Shown one piece after another: positions 52,662 through 62,631 of a stretch of 64,000 bases of DNA. Where the stretch lies: positions 179,501 to 243,500 of the forward strand of contig NZ_OMPS01000003.1 of NCBI RefSeq assembly GCF_900313035.1. The letters run 5' to 3'. Each line of letters opens with the position of its first letter. The first letter of the stretch is position 1. Source of the stretch: Ruegeria sp. EL01. Its GTDB lineage: Bacteria; Pseudomonadota; Alphaproteobacteria; Rhodobacterales; Rhodobacteraceae. The notes under the pieces are model-generated. The model worked only from the letters and a program-made list of their open reading frames with translations. It ran no database searches and had not been told where the DNA came from. Both the position numbers and the translations under genes were made by a program.

Positions 52662-53845
52662 CAGATCACCCCTAGCTCTTTACCGACCTTACCAAAGGCA
52701 GCCAGCGCACGGTCCAATTCGTCTTTGGTTAGGGCCGCATTCATCTGTGTTCTGATCCTTGCCTGCCCGCGCGGAACTACGGGAAAGAAGAATCCCGAGA
52801 CATAGACGCCTTCGTCAAACAGCCGTGATGCCATGTCCTGTGCCAATTGGGCCTCACCCAGCATGACAGGGATGATCGGGTGTTCGCCGGGCAGCAGGTC
52901 AAACCCTAGTTTCTCAAGCCCCGCGCGCCAGTATTTGGCGTTGCCGAACAGCTGGGCGCGCAGCATGTCGCCTTCTTCGACCAGACGGATCGCCTCGAGG
53001 CCAGCAGCAACGATAGAGGGCGGCAGCGAATTGGAAAACAGATAGGGCCGCGCCCGCTGCCGCAGCAGGTCGATCACTGGCTGCGGCCCGGCGATGTAAC
53101 CGCCGATTGCCCCCCCAAGTGCCTTGCCCAAAGTTCCTGTCAGAATGTCCACATCAACACCGAAATGATCCGGTGTGCCGGCGCCGTTCGGCCCCATAAA
53201 GCCGGTCGCGTGGCAGTCGTCGACCATGACAATGGCGTCGTATTTGTCCGCCAACTCCCGGACTTTCGGCAGGTTGGCCAGATAGCCATCCATCGAAAAC
53301 ACGCCATCGGTGGCGATCATGATATGCCGCGCCCCGTCCTCGCGCGCCTGTTTCAACCAGGCTTCGAGATCATTCATGTCATTGTTCAGGTAGCGATAGC
53401 GCTTGGCTTTACATAGCCGCACGCCATCGATGATCGAGGCGTGGTTCAGACTGTCCGAAATGATGGCGTCTTCTGGTCCTAACAGCGGCTCGAACAATCC
53501 GCCGTTGGCATCAAAGCAGGCGGCAAACAGGATTGCATCATCCTTGTTCAGGAACTTGGCCAGGCGCTGTTCCAGCTCTCGGTGAATGTCTTGCGTTCCG
53601 CAGATGAACCGAACCGAGGCCATGCCGAACCCTTTGGGCTCCATCGCGTTCTTTGCTGCGTCGATCAGGGCAGGGTGATCCGCAAGTCCCAGGTAGTTGT
53701 TGGCGCACAGGTTGATCACCTGCTTGCCGCCTACCGTAATCTCACCGCCCTGAGGCGAGGTGATCATTCGTTCCCGTTTATACAGACCCTCGGATTCGAT
53801 CTGCGTCAGGGTGTCCGTGATGTGGGACAGGAATGCGTCTGCCAT
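52661..53845 (-). CDS. kbl: Glycine C-acetyltransferase (2-amino-3-ketobutyrate CoA ligase)
   Basis: PLP enzyme cleaving 2-amino-3-oxobutyrate with CoA to glycine and acetyl-CoA, completing Tdh-dependent threonine breakdown. The 394-residue protein has [41 protein letters not shown], the PLP lysine in [15 protein letters not shown] (about residue 240) and [10 protein letters not shown]. Full length; upstream of and overlapping tdh, the standard kbl-tdh order. Confidence 0.97.
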   Translation of the reverse strand: MADAFLSHITDTLTQIESEGLYKRERMITSPQGGEITVGGKQVINLCANNYLGLADHPALIDAAKNAMEPKGFGMASVRFICGTQDIHRELEQRLAKFLNKDDAILFAACFDANGGLFEPLLGPEDAIISDSLNHASIIDGVRLCKAKRYRYLNNDMNDLEAWLKQAREDGARHIMIATDGVFSMDGYLANLPKVRELADKYDAIVMVDDCHATGFMGPNGAGTPDHFGVDVDILTGTLGKALGGAIGGYIAGPQPVIDLLRQRARPYLFSNSLPPSIVAAGLEAIRLVEEGDMLRAQLFGNAKYWRAGLEKLGFDLLPGEHPIIPVMLGEAQLAQDMASRLFDEGVYVSGFFFPVVPRGQARIRTQMNAALTKDELDRALAAFGKVGKELGVI

Positions 53846-53954
53846 GGCGATCTCCTTGCTTTGAGTCGCACTTCTAACATAGCGGATGGATTTCCCAAAT
53901 AGGGGAAATACAGGATTACGGAAAAATTTCCGTGAAGGCGGAACGCCGCCGAGA

Positions 53955-54518
53955 TCAGGCGTTTTTGACGATCAGAAAGACTCGGGCCGGTCCCTTCGCC
54001 GAAATGGCGTGCACAACGTCTGCTGCATACCGAGCCGTGTCACCCTGCTGCAATTCAGACACCGCCGCGCCTGATGTCACGCGAACAGCGCCTTCCAATA
54101 CCGTCAATTGCTCTTGCGCGCCCCGCGCATGTGGCTGGCTGTTCAGCCCACCATCTTCGTCAAACTGGATGTCGTAAACCTCATGACCGCCGGCCTCTTC
54201 GGGCGGTGATAAGATGCGTATGCGGCAATTCTGGCCCATATTGTCGATGCTGGGCACCTCCGTCCTTCTAAGAACCTCAATCTGGTCGGCGATGTTGCCC
54301 TCTTCCAGAAGCCCCGCAAAATCTACCTGCAATGCGCGGGTCAGGTTCCACAGAGTCGAGATTGTCGGGCTGCTTTCGCCTCGTTCGATCTGGCTGACCA
54401 TGGACCGGGAAACACCGCTCAGGTTTGCCACGGCTTCGAGGGATAGCCCCTTGGCACGCCGCGCCTCTTTCAGGCGGGCGGGCAGGCGTGTCAGGATATC
54501 GTCTGTGTCTTCCGTCAT
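53955..54518 (-). CDS. XRE-family regulator with cupin domain
   Basis: The 187-residue protein has an N-terminal helix-turn-helix ([18 protein letters not shown] then [21 protein letters not shown]) and a C-terminal cupin ([35 protein letters not shown]), a pattern common in repressors of small-molecule catabolism. It is 109 bases upstream of kbl on the same strand and divergent from the thiolase gene, so control of the threonine/tryptophan block is likely but inferred. Confidence 0.9.
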   Translation of the reverse strand: MTEDTDDILTRLPARLKEARRAKGLSLEAVANLSGVSRSMVSQIERGESSPTISTLWNLTRALQVDFAGLLEEGNIADQIEVLRRTEVPSIDNMGQNCRIRILSPPEEAGGHEVYDIQFDEDGGLNSQPHARGAQEQLTVLEGAVRVTSGAAVSELQQGDTARYAADVVHAISAKGPARVFLIVKNA

Positions 54519-54635
54519 GACGGAAATTCATGCGCGCAGCCCGAAGCAATGTCAATCTTGGCCGTGACGGGACGTCCTATAGGACAGGCCCATGCTGCGG
54601 GTGCATACTGCCGCCAAACCCAGGAGGAGAAAGAT

Positions 54636-55811
54636 ATGACCGATATCGTATTGCTGGACGGTGCCCGCACCGCAATCGGAACATTCGGCGGTGCCTTGGC
54701 ATCGACTGCACCCATTGATCTGGCGACCGTTGCAACCGAAGCAGCGCTTGAGCGTTCGGGTGTGGAGGGCGCGCAGATCGGGCATGTGGTATTTGGCCAT
54801 GTGATCAACACGGAACCCCGTGACATGTATCTTTCGCGAGTGGCGGCAATGCAGGCCGGTATTCCCAATGGAACACCGGCGATGAACGTCAACCGCCTGT
54901 GCGGTTCGGGTGCGCAGGCGATTGTCTCGGCCGTCCAATCCCTGATGCTGGGTGACGCTGACTTTGCAGTGGCTGGTGGCGCCGAGAGCATGTCGCGCAG
55001 CCCTTACATTGTGCCTCAGGCCCGGTGGGGCGCGAAGATGGGCGATGTAACTTCGATGGACATGATGCTGGGCGCATTGAACTGTCCGTTTGGAACCGGG
55101 CACATGGGTGTTACGGCTGAGAATGTCGCGGATGAGCATCAGATCAGCCGCGGGCAGATGGATGAATTTGCATTGACCAGCCAGACCCGTGCGGCCGCTG
55201 CGATCGAGGCAGGGTATTTTGAAAGCCAGATCACGCCGGTGCAGGTCAAGGTCAAGCGGGACATGGTTGATTTCAAGGTCGACGAACACCCCAAGGCCAC
55301 CACGGCAGAGGCGCTGGCAGGATTACGGGCAGTGTTCAAAAAGGATGGTCGGGTAACGGCGGGAAATGCATCCGGTATCAATGACGGCGCGGCGGCAATG
55401 GTTCTGGCCACTGCAGATGCGGCCGAGAAGGCGGGTTTGAAGCCCAAGGCGCGCGTTCTGGGGTATGCCCATGCGGGTGTCCGCCCCGAGGTGATGGGGA
55501 TTGGCCCGATTCCGGCAGTGCAGAATCTGCTGAAGAAGACTGGTTTGTCCGCGGGCGATTTCGACGTCGTTGAAAGCAATGAGGCTTTTGCGGCGCAGGC
55601 CTTGGCCGTCAATCAGGAACTGGGACTGGATGCCGCCAAGGTGAACCCGAATGGTGGGGCCATCGCACTGGGGCATCCGGTTGGGGCCACCGGGGCGATC
55701 ATCACGTTGAAAGCCTTGTATGAGTTGGAGCGCACAGGCGGGTCCAAAGGGTTGATCACCATGTGTATTGGCGGTGGTCAGGGGATTGCCATTGCCATCG
55801 AGCGGCTTTGA
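54636..55811 (+). CDS. Acetyl-CoA C-acyltransferase (thiolase, beta-ketothiolase type)
   Basis: Condenses or cleaves acyl-CoAs in the cytoplasm. The 391-residue protein has the active-site Cys in VNRLCGSGAQAIVSA (about residue 88), the middle NASGINDGAAAMVLA, the His in ESNEAFAAQALAVN and the C-terminal Cys in GGAIALGHPVGATGAI and MCIGGGQGIA. AGGAGGAG lies six bases before ATG 54636. Sequence is closest in style to BktB/acetyl-CoA acetyltransferases; substrate chain length cannot be set. Confidence 0.93.
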   Translation: MTDIVLLDGARTAIGTFGGALASTAPIDLATVATEAALERSGVEGAQIGHVVFGHVINTEPRDMYLSRVAAMQAGIPNGTPAMNVNRLCGSGAQAIVSAVQSLMLGDADFAVAGGAESMSRSPYIVPQARWGAKMGDVTSMDMMLGALNCPFGTGHMGVTAENVADEHQISRGQMDEFALTSQTRAAAAIEAGYFESQITPVQVKVKRDMVDFKVDEHPKATTAEALAGLRAVFKKDGRVTAGNASGINDGAAAMVLATADAAEKAGLKPKARVLGYAHAGVRPEVMGIGPIPAVQNLLKKTGLSAGDFDVVESNEAFAAQALAVNQELGLDAAKVNPNGGAIALGHPVGATGAIITLKALYELERTGGSKGLITMCIGGGQGIAIAIERL

Positions 55812-55902
55812 TCGGTGATAGGGGGGCTGTCTGCCCCCCATTGCGCCGCGGCACGATTCCCCCAGAGGATATTTCTGGTCAGATGATGTAATCCGGTCGG
55901 TG

Positions 55903-57432
55903 TTAACCGAGCGCAAGGACTACCAAAACAAGCGCGGCACCGATTGCGACACCGAGAATAGCCGGAAGGAGCTTTGATCGAAGGCCGGAGTTTTGCGGTT
56001 CGTCTTTTTGCGTCTGAGCGATCAGTACGCTTTCCACCAAGGCAGGCAGGCGCGGGCCAAAACGGGCCAACACCATTGCGGTTTTGCCAAGATCCCTGAG
56101 GGCTGCACGTGGACCGATGGATTGCTTGATGTAATCCTCGACCACCGGGCGGGCGACCTCCCAAATGTTCATGTGATGGTCCAGCGAGCGCGCGACGCCT
56201 TCGACCACGACCATCGTGCGCTGTAGCAGGATCAGTTCCGTTCGGGTCTCCATGCCGAACCGTTCGGTCACTTCGAACAGGTAGCTCAGCAACCGGCCCA
56301 TCGAAATATGGGTGGCATTCATGCCAAAGATCGGCTCGCCCACTGCGCGCAGGGCGCGGGCGAATTCGTCTACATCCTGGTTGGCGGGGACGTAGCCTGC
56401 TTCGAAATGCACCTCGGCCACGCGTTTGTAGTCGCGGCGGATGAAACCGAAGAGAATCTCGGCATAGACGCGGCGGGTGTATTCGTCGATATGGCCCATG
56501 ATCCCGTAGTCATAGGCGATGATATCGCCGTTGGCGGCGACCTTCAGGTTGCCCTGATGCATATCGGCGTGAAAAAAACCGTCACGTAGCGCGTGCAGCA
56601 GAAACAGGCGCAAGACCCGTTCAGCCAGATCATTGCGATCGTGGCCCGCGGCGTCCAGCGCATCGTTTTCACCCAGCGGCACACCATCCGCCCAACTGAG
56701 CGTCATCACGCGGCGGGCGGACAAGGACCAGACCACCGGTGGCAGCCAGAACCCGGCATCGTTTTTTGTGTTGGCGGCGTATTCCGACGCGGCAGAGCTT
56801 TCCAGGCGCAAGTCAAGTTCACCCCGGACCACGCCGTCGAAATGCTCAATCACTTCCATTGGTCGCAGGCGCCGCGCGCCAGGAGCGAAAAGTTGAACGA
56901 TCCGGGCGGCGAAGTAGAATGCGTCGACGTCTTTGCGGAACGCACGCTCGATACCCGGGCGTAGGACCTTGACGGCGACATCCTCGCTGGTGCTGACCAG
57001 TTTGGCTTTGTGGACCTGTGCGATCGATGCAGCAGCGATGGGTTCGCTGAATTCGCTGAAAATCTCGGCCACGGGTTGACCCAGTTCTTTTTCCACCTCG
57101 GCGATGGCTTCGGCTTTGGAGAACGGGGGCAGCTTATCCTGTAGCACGCGCAATTGTTCGGCCAGCTCGTTGCCGACCACATCCGGGCGCGTTGAGAGTA
57201 CCTGACCGAACTTGATGTAGGCAGGACCCAGCGCCGTCAGGGCACGGGTGGCAGGCGGCATTGCTGGGTCGCCTTTGTAGCCTAACCATTGGAAGGGTTT
57301 GCCTAGTGTATGCGCCACAAAACGCAGCGAGCGCGGTGCTTCGAACGCGTCGAGAACGACATTCATCGCTCCCGTGCGCTCTAGGGTGGCGCCTGTGCGG
57401 ATCAGGCGAATGATGTTGTGGGGTCCGCGCAT
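55903..57432 (-). CDS. ubiB: Ubiquinone biosynthesis kinase-like protein UbiB
   Basis: Atypical ABC1/ADCK kinase-like protein required for ubiquinone synthesis. In 509 residues: the KxGQ-type motif YIKFGQVLSTRPD, AAASIAQVHKA, the VKVLRPG lysine, HADMHQGNLKV with DYGIMG (catalytic and metal motifs), and a C-terminal membrane helix (about 488-508). Directly downstream of ubiE (three bases), forming a quinone-synthesis pair. Confidence 0.96.
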   Translation of the reverse strand: MRGPHNIIRLIRTGATLERTGAMNVVLDAFEAPRSLRFVAHTLGKPFQWLGYKGDPAMPPATRALTALGPAYIKFGQVLSTRPDVVGNELAEQLRVLQDKLPPFSKAEAIAEVEKELGQPVAEIFSEFSEPIAAASIAQVHKAKLVSTSEDVAVKVLRPGIERAFRKDVDAFYFAARIVQLFAPGARRLRPMEVIEHFDGVVRGELDLRLESSAASEYAANTKNDAGFWLPPVVWSLSARRVMTLSWADGVPLGENDALDAAGHDRNDLAERVLRLFLLHALRDGFFHADMHQGNLKVAANGDIIAYDYGIMGHIDEYTRRVYAEILFGFIRRDYKRVAEVHFEAGYVPANQDVDEFARALRAVGEPIFGMNATHISMGRLLSYLFEVTERFGMETRTELILLQRTMVVVEGVARSLDHHMNIWEVARPVVEDYIKQSIGPRAALRDLGKTAMVLARFGPRLPALVESVLIAQTQKDEPQNSGLRSKLLPAILGVAIGAALVLVVLALG

Positions 57433-57435
57433 GTG

Positions 57436-58188
57436 TCAGATCTTCCAGCCGGAATGCAGCGCGGCGATGCCCATGCTGAGGTTGCGGTATTTGGCGTTTT
57501 CGAACCCGGCGGTGCGGATCATGCTTAGAAATGTGTTCTGATCCGGGAAATTGCGAATCGATTCCACAAGATACTGATAGCTATCACGGTCATTGGCGAT
57601 CAGTTGGCCCATGCGGGGGATCACGTTGAAACTGTACAAATCATAGAGCTTCTGCAGCCCGTCATTGGGCAATTGGCTAAACTCCAACACCATCAGACGG
57701 CCACCGGGTTTCAATACGCGATAGGCTTCGTTCAGAGCATTCTGCGGGTGGGTCACGTTGCGGATACCAAACGAGATTGTGTAGACGTCAAAGGTGTTGT
57801 CCTCGAAAGGCAAGGCCATCGCGTCGCCCACCACCCAGTTCAGACTGTCGGACATCTGGTCCGCTTCAGCGCGCTGACGGCCTTCGATCAACATCGGCTC
57901 GGTCAGGTCCAGAACGGTGGCGTGACCCTGGCCTGCGCGTTTCAGGAACCGGAACGAGATATCGCCAGTGCCGCCCGCCACATCCAGCAGACGCTGGCCG
58001 GGGCGGGGCGCAAGCCAATCCATCATCGCGTCTTTCCAGACCCGATGGATGCCCATCGACATGACATCGTTCATCACATCATATTTTGAGGCGACCGAGT
58101 TAAACACGCCCTGTACGCGCCCGGCCTTTTCAGCCTCGCGCACGGTTTCGAACCCGAAATGAGTGGTCTTGTCGCTATTGTCGGACAT
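57436..58188 (-). CDS. ubiE: Ubiquinone/menaquinone C-methyltransferase UbiE
   Basis: C-methylation in ubiquinone synthesis. The 250-residue protein has [45 protein letters not shown] motif [30 protein letters not shown] and the C-terminal [14 protein letters not shown]. Family length; first gene of the ubiE-ubiB pair and divergent from mutM across 86 bases. Confidence 0.97.
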   Translation of the reverse strand: MSDNSDKTTHFGFETVREAEKAGRVQGVFNSVASKYDVMNDVMSMGIHRVWKDAMMDWLAPRPGQRLLDVAGGTGDISFRFLKRAGQGHATVLDLTEPMLIEGRQRAEADQMSDSLNWVVGDAMALPFEDNTFDVYTISFGIRNVTHPQNALNEAYRVLKPGGRLMVLEFSQLPNDGLQKLYDLYSFNVIPRMGQLIANDRDSYQYLVESIRNFPDQNTFLSMIRTAGFENAKYRNLSMGIAALHSGWKI

Positions 58189-58274
58189 AAGCCTTGCCGT
58201 TTGTCGAATTTCGCCTCTGTTATAGGGCTCTGGAACCGGGGCACAATGCGGCCCTTTGGAATAGGAGCCGTGAA

Positions 58275-59126
58275 ATGCCCGAATTGCCCGAGGTCGAGAC
58301 AGTAAGACGCGGCCTGACCCCTGCTATGGAGGGGGTGGCGATCGAAAAGGCGGATGTGAATCGCCCGGATTTGCGCTGGCCTTTTCCCGAACGGATGGCC
58401 GAACGGCTGACGGGGCAGCGAGTCGATCGTCTGCGGCGTAGGTCGAAATACATTCTGGCGGATCTCAGCAGTGGGGAAACCTTGCTGGTTCATCTTGGGA
58501 TGTCTGGGCGCATGACGGTTTCTGGCGATCCGCTTGGGCAGTTTGCGCACACCCATCCGACGCCCGAAAAACATGACCATGTGGTGTTTCACATGGAAAA
58601 CGGCGCGCGCGTCACCTTCAATGACCCACGCCGGTTCGGAGCGATGGATTTGTTGCAGACCGCGACTGCGGAAAGTCACAAACTGCTCTCTGTGCTTGGG
58701 CCCGAACCATTGGGCAATGATTTCCACGAACAGCATTTGATTGATGTGTTTCGGGACAAGAACACTCCTGTCAAATCGGCGCTTCTTGATCAGGGAATCG
58801 TTGCGGGGCTGGGTAACATCTATGTTTGCGAAGCGCTTTTTCGCGCCGGTGTGTCGCCACGTCGCAAAGCAGGTCAAATTTCTTCACAACGCGTAGCGGC
58901 GCTGGTTCCGATCATCCGGAAAGTGCTGCGGGACGCGATCGAAGCGGGCGGGTCATCCTTGCGGGACTTCCGTCAAGCCGATGGAGAACTTGGATATTTT
59001 CAGCACAGCTTTGATGTTTATGGCCGTGAGGGAGAGGTCTGTCAGACCGATGGCTGTGGAGGCCAAATCAAGAGAATCACCCAGTCTGGTCGCTCATCTT
59101 TCTATTGTGCGCAATGCCAAAGATAG
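58275..59126 (+). CDS. mutM: Formamidopyrimidine-DNA glycosylase (Fpg/MutM)
   Basis: Removes 8-oxoguanine and nicks the DNA. The 283-residue protein begins [13 protein letters not shown], in which the proline after the start Met is the catalytic residue, so ATG 58275 is fixed. It has [24 protein letters not shown] and a C-terminal zinc finger with four cysteines ([14 protein letters not shown]). Full length. Confidence 0.97.
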   Translation: MPELPEVETVRRGLTPAMEGVAIEKADVNRPDLRWPFPERMAERLTGQRVDRLRRRSKYILADLSSGETLLVHLGMSGRMTVSGDPLGQFAHTHPTPEKHDHVVFHMENGARVTFNDPRRFGAMDLLQTATAESHKLLSVLGPEPLGNDFHEQHLIDVFRDKNTPVKSALLDQGIVAGLGNIYVCEALFRAGVSPRRKAGQISSQRVAALVPIIRKVLRDAIEAGGSSLRDFRQADGELGYFQHSFDVYGREGEVCQTDGCGGQIKRITQSGRSSFYCAQCQR

Positions 59127-59192
59127 CTTGATCCAGCGTTTTTGCGTGATAAGGAATCGTATCTGAACGGAACAACTGAAAGCTTACACCTC

Positions 59193-59969
59193 ATGGCTTT
59201 TGAGACGATCATCGTCGAAATCGAAGACCACGTTGCCCTTATCAAGCTCAACAGACCTGACGCGATGAATGCGCTGAACACCCAGTTGATGGGTGAGGTA
59301 TGCACCGCGCTGGAAGACGCGGATGGCAACGATAAGGTGCGCTGCATCGTCATCACCGGCTCGGACAAGGCGTTTGCCGCTGGGGCGGATATCAAAGAGA
59401 TGTCCGATATGAGCTTTGTCGACGTATACGGGCAAAACCTGTTCGGTGACGTCAATGATCGTATCAGCGCAATTCGCAAGCCGATCATCGCAGCCGTGGC
59501 AGGTTACGCACTGGGCGGTGGGTGTGAACTGGCCATGCTGTGCGATTTCATTATTGCTGCGGATACGGCCAAGTTCGGCCAGCCTGAAATCAATCTGGGC
59601 GTTATTGCCGGTTTGGGCGGCAGCCAGCGACTGACCCGGTTTGTCGGAAAATCCAAATCGATGGATATGAACCTGACTGGCCGGTTTATGGACGCTGAAG
59701 AAGCTGACCGATCTGGTTTGGTCAGCAGGGTCGTGCCAGCGAAGAAGCTGATGGATGAAGCGATCGGGGCCGCTCAGAAAATTGCCGAGAAATCTCAGCT
59801 GTCTGCAATGGCCGCGAAAGAAGCGGTTAACCGCAGCTATGAATTACCGCTGAGTGAAGGCATGCTGTTCGAGCGTCGCGTGTTCCATTCGATGTTCGCG
59901 ACCGAAGATCAGAAAGAAGGCATGGCGGCATTCCTTGAAAAGCGCGCGGCTCAGTTCCGCGACAAGTAA
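59193..59969 (+). CDS. Enoyl-CoA hydratase
   Basis: Crotonase-fold enzyme hydrating enoyl-CoAs in beta-oxidation. The 258-residue protein has [15 protein letters not shown], the oxyanion pair in [10 protein letters not shown] and [15 protein letters not shown], and the glutamate in [23 protein letters not shown] 59193 matches family starts. It follows mutM by 66 bases and ends before a strong terminator. Confidence 0.95.
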   Translation: MAFETIIVEIEDHVALIKLNRPDAMNALNTQLMGEVCTALEDADGNDKVRCIVITGSDKAFAAGADIKEMSDMSFVDVYGQNLFGDVNDRISAIRKPIIAAVAGYALGGGCELAMLCDFIIAADTAKFGQPEINLGVIAGLGGSQRLTRFVGKSKSMDMNLTGRFMDAEEADRSGLVSRVVPAKKLMDEAIGAAQKIAEKSQLSAMAAKEAVNRSYELPLSEGMLFERRVFHSMFATEDQKEGMAAFLEKRAAQFRDK

Positions 59970-59993
59970 GCTGCGTCACAACCTGATCGGAAC

Positions 59994-60015
59994 AGGCGGG
60001 TAACCCCGCCTTTTT
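59994..60015 (+). terminator. Intrinsic terminator after the enoyl-CoA hydratase gene
   Basis: AGGCGGG (59994-60000) and CCCGCCT (60005-60011) form a perfect 7-bp stem over a TAAC loop, followed by T-run to 60015. Confidence 0.85.
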
Positions 60016-60046
60016 CATAGCTGATATGCACAGTGCAAGAATCGGC

Positions 60047-60075
60047 TTGGCAAACCCCGCAAACTTGGATAACTA
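60047..60075 (+). promoter_or_regulatory. Candidate rpsT promoter
   Basis: TTGGCA (60047-60052), 17-base spacer and TAACTA (60070-60075). Transcription would start about 115 bases before the rpsT ATG, leaving a leader with inverted-repeat potential, as expected for a ribosomal protein gene that may be autoregulated. Confidence 0.5.
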
Positions 60076-60199
60076 GCGCCGCTATACATGCGCGTGCGGC
60101 CCGCTTGGCCCGACTCACACTCGTGATTCCTGATCCGGTGCGGACAAGTCCGTGACGCGCAACCCAGATAACCGTACCGAACAAAGGTCAGAGACACAC

Positions 60200-60463
60200 A
60201 TGGCAAATTCGCCCCAGGCAAAGAAGCGCGCTCGTCAGAACGAAAAGCGTTTCGCAGTAAACAAAGCGCGCCGTTCGCGTATCCGCACATATCTGCGCAA
60301 AGTTGAAGAAGCGATCGCATCTGGCGACAGGGACGCTGCAACCGCAGCTCTGCGTGCAGCTCAGCCCGAGCTGATGCGCGGCGTCACCAAAGGCGTCTTC
60401 CACAAGAACACCGCAGCCCGTAAAATGTCGCGCCTGTCGTCGCGCGTTAAGGCTCTGGGTTAA
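60200..60463 (+). CDS. rpsT: Ribosomal protein S20
   Basis: Primary 16S rRNA-binding protein of the 30S subunit. The 87-residue basic protein has [39 protein letters not shown] and ends [22 protein letters not shown]. The family signature and length are exact. Its position upstream of dnaA is a familiar arrangement in Rhodobacterales. Confidence 0.98.
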   Translation: MANSPQAKKRARQNEKRFAVNKARRSRIRTYLRKVEEAIASGDRDAATAALRAAQPELMRGVTKGVFHKNTAARKMSRLSSRVKALG

Positions 60464-60511
60464 GCTTTGAGGGTGACCTAGGGTCACGTAAGCAAGGCTG
60501 AACTATTTTGA

Positions 60512-60540
60512 AAAGCGTCGCTGCCTGCGGCGCTTTTTTT
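60512..60540 (+). terminator. Intrinsic terminator after rpsT
   Basis: A 10-bp stem (60512-60521 with 60527-60536, one G-T pair, 5-base loop) is followed by a T-run through 60540. Confidence 0.88.
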
Positions 60541-61018
60541 CGTGTTGCCAGAATACCGCGCCTTCTCAAAACCAAGAGATTCTTTCGGCCAAAGACCCGA
60601 GTCAATATCAGAGTTTCGTTGCCGCGACCGGGCTGGTCTTGCTACCACTGTTCCAGCGATTCACTCGCTTGGGGGGACAGGCTGTTTCCACTTTCGGATT
60701 GACGGGCATCAGGAAGATTGTGGAACGTTAGTCGTCGACCGGCCAAGGCCGGGCTGCCGATCTGCTAATGATCACGGGACAACCGCTGATTTTGGCCCTG
60801 TCGAAAAAATGAGATTGCGACGTGCAACCCGGTTTTTCGGGGCGCTCCCGCTGTGTGGGGTGTTCCGAATAGGGAAGCATCAAGCTTTCAAAGATTGATC
60901 CGCGGAACCCTTGGTTTCGCGACAGTATACCTTTGTGCGTGTGAGTACATAAACCGGGGAACCGGATCGTATTGATAAGGCCGACAGGTCAATAAGAACG
61001 GGATGCGTGAGGCGCTGA
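60541..61018. other. 478-base non-coding region upstream of dnaA with three GANTC sites
   Basis: No credible gene on either strand. Three GANTC sites (60578-60582, 60599-60603, 60658-60662) lie within 85 bases; these are the targets of the CcrM methylase. No clear DnaA box (TTATCCACA) was found by eye, only weak CCAC-containing partial matches. The region must hold the dnaA promoter, which I could not place with confidence. A GTGAGG ribosome-binding site precedes dnaA ATG. Confidence 0.6.
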
Positions 61019-62404
61019 ATGACACAAGAGAAATGGGGACTACTTCGAAACAAGTTGCTGAAGGCTATTGGTCGGAACAACTTCACCACCTGGATTGAAC
61101 CTCTGGAGTTTCAGGAGTTGCAGGATGGTGTGGCGGTTTTTTCGGTGCCGACCAATTTCATGGGCAACTATGTCAGTCAGAATTTTGCAGACCTCATTTT
61201 ATACGAACTCAACACCTCGGGTGAAACTGTGCAGCGCCTTGCCTTTCGCGTCGCCGCCAACTCACCGGTTCGACCCACACACGTGACCGAATCTTCGCCC
61301 AGAGCGACCCCTGAGGTAGCTATTGTGCCGCAAATGGATAACCCACAATCCCCATTGGATTCATTGCAAGCGGCGCCGCTGGATTCCCGTTTTACCTTCG
61401 ACAGTTTTGTCGTTGGTAAACCCAACGAGCTGGCCCATGCCGCCGCACGCCGCGTCTCGGAAGGCGGACCTGTCACCTTCAATCCGCTGGTTCTGTATGG
61501 CGGTGTTGGACTGGGCAAAACACACCTGATGCATGCCATAGCGTGGGAGCTCAAAACCAAACATCCCGAGCTGAACGTGCTGTACCTGTCCGCCGAACAG
61601 TTCATGTACCGCTTTGTGCAGGCCCTGCGCGAGCGTCGGATGATGGATTTCAAACACCTGTTCCGTTCCGTCGATGTGCTGATGGTGGATGACGTACAGT
61701 TCATTGCTGGCAAAGATTCAACGCAGGAAGAGTTTTTTCACACTTTCAATGCGCTGGTGGATCAGAACAAGCAGATCATCATCTCGGCCGACCGCGCGCC
61801 GGGTGAGATCAAGGACCTTGAGGATCGTGTGAAGTCACGCCTGCAATGTGGTCTGGTTGTTGATCTGCACCCCACTGACTACGAACTGCGTCTGGGCATC
61901 CTGCAGAACAAGGTTCAGCAATACAGCAGCACCTACCCTGATCTGACAATCTCGGATGGGGTTCTGGAGTTTCTGGCGCAGCGCATTTCGACCAACGTGC
62001 GTGTGCTGGAAGGGGCGTTGACCCGCCTGTTCGCTTTTGCCTCGCTCGTGGGTCGCGAGATCGATATGGACCTGACGCAGGATTGCCTGGCCGACGTGCT
62101 GCGCGCCTCCGAGCGCAAGATCTCGGTCGAGGAGATCCAGCGCAAGGTGTCGGACTACTACAATATTCGCCTGTCAGACATCATTGGCCCCAAACGCTTG
62201 CGGTCTTATGCCCGCCCGCGTCAGGTCGCGATGTATCTGTGCAAACAGCTGACAAGCCGCTCATTGCCCGAAATTGGCCGCCGGTTTGGCGGGCGTGATC
62301 ACACCACGGTTATGCATGGCGTCAGGCGTATCGAAGAGCTGAAAGTGACCGACGGCCAGATTGCCGAAGATGTGGAAATGTTGCGTCGTTCGCTCGAAGC
62401 CTGA
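61019..62404 (+). CDS. dnaA: Chromosomal replication initiator DnaA
   Basis: Binds origin boxes and melts oriC with ATP. In 461 residues: N-terminal domain (about 1-85), a short variable linker, AAA+ core with Walker A GGVGLGKTHLMHA, Walker B VDVLMVDDVQFIAGK and sensor regions, and the C-terminal DNA-binding helix-turn-helix ending in FGGRDHTTVMHGVRRI. Full length. Begins the dnaA-dnaN-recF order. Confidence 0.98.
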   Translation: MTQEKWGLLRNKLLKAIGRNNFTTWIEPLEFQELQDGVAVFSVPTNFMGNYVSQNFADLILYELNTSGETVQRLAFRVAANSPVRPTHVTESSPRATPEVAIVPQMDNPQSPLDSLQAAPLDSRFTFDSFVVGKPNELAHAAARRVSEGGPVTFNPLVLYGGVGLGKTHLMHAIAWELKTKHPELNVLYLSAEQFMYRFVQALRERRMMDFKHLFRSVDVLMVDDVQFIAGKDSTQEEFFHTFNALVDQNKQIIISADRAPGEIKDLEDRVKSRLQCGLVVDLHPTDYELRLGILQNKVQQYSSTYPDLTISDGVLEFLAQRISTNVRVLEGALTRLFAFASLVGREIDMDLTQDCLADVLRASERKISVEEIQRKVSDYYNIRLSDIIGPKRLRSYARPRQVAMYLCKQLTSRSLPEIGRRFGGRDHTTVMHGVRRIEELKVTDGQIAEDVEMLRRSLEA

Positions 62405-62631
62405 GTTAAATCCCCAAACCATTCAGGAACGCCCTGGACTTGATGTCTGGGGCGCTTTCTTGTGCGCTATTGTCCACGGTCGGTGCTGAACTGTGACTGA
62501 CGCACCACGTGACTCTTGACGCATTGTGTTTTCCGACCCAGAAATCCATAAAAAATCCTTGTGCCTCAGGGCTGAACCGCTAACTTGCCAGTCCCGCCTA
62601 TTTCGGCACTTAAGTCAGAGGAATTGAGGGT
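62405..62631. other. Intergenic dnaA-dnaN region
   Basis: 227 bases without a gene. An imperfect hairpin at about 62431-62455 (CGCCC/GGGCG with inner GAC/GTC) could weakly terminate dnaA. A single DnaA-box-like sequence, TTGTCCACG (62470-62478), matches the consensus at seven of nine bases; one such match is not enough to call an origin. Confidence 0.4.

Noticed and set aside
55865..55888. Third copy of the 22-base intergenic repeat after the thiolase gene
   Set aside because: Similarity to the two perfect copies is loose and could be chance; mentioned only as a possible relative.
62470..62478. DnaA-box-like TTGTCCACG between dnaA and dnaN as evidence for oriC
   Set aside because: Only one box at seven of nine matches, with no A/T-rich unwinding region or further boxes beside it.
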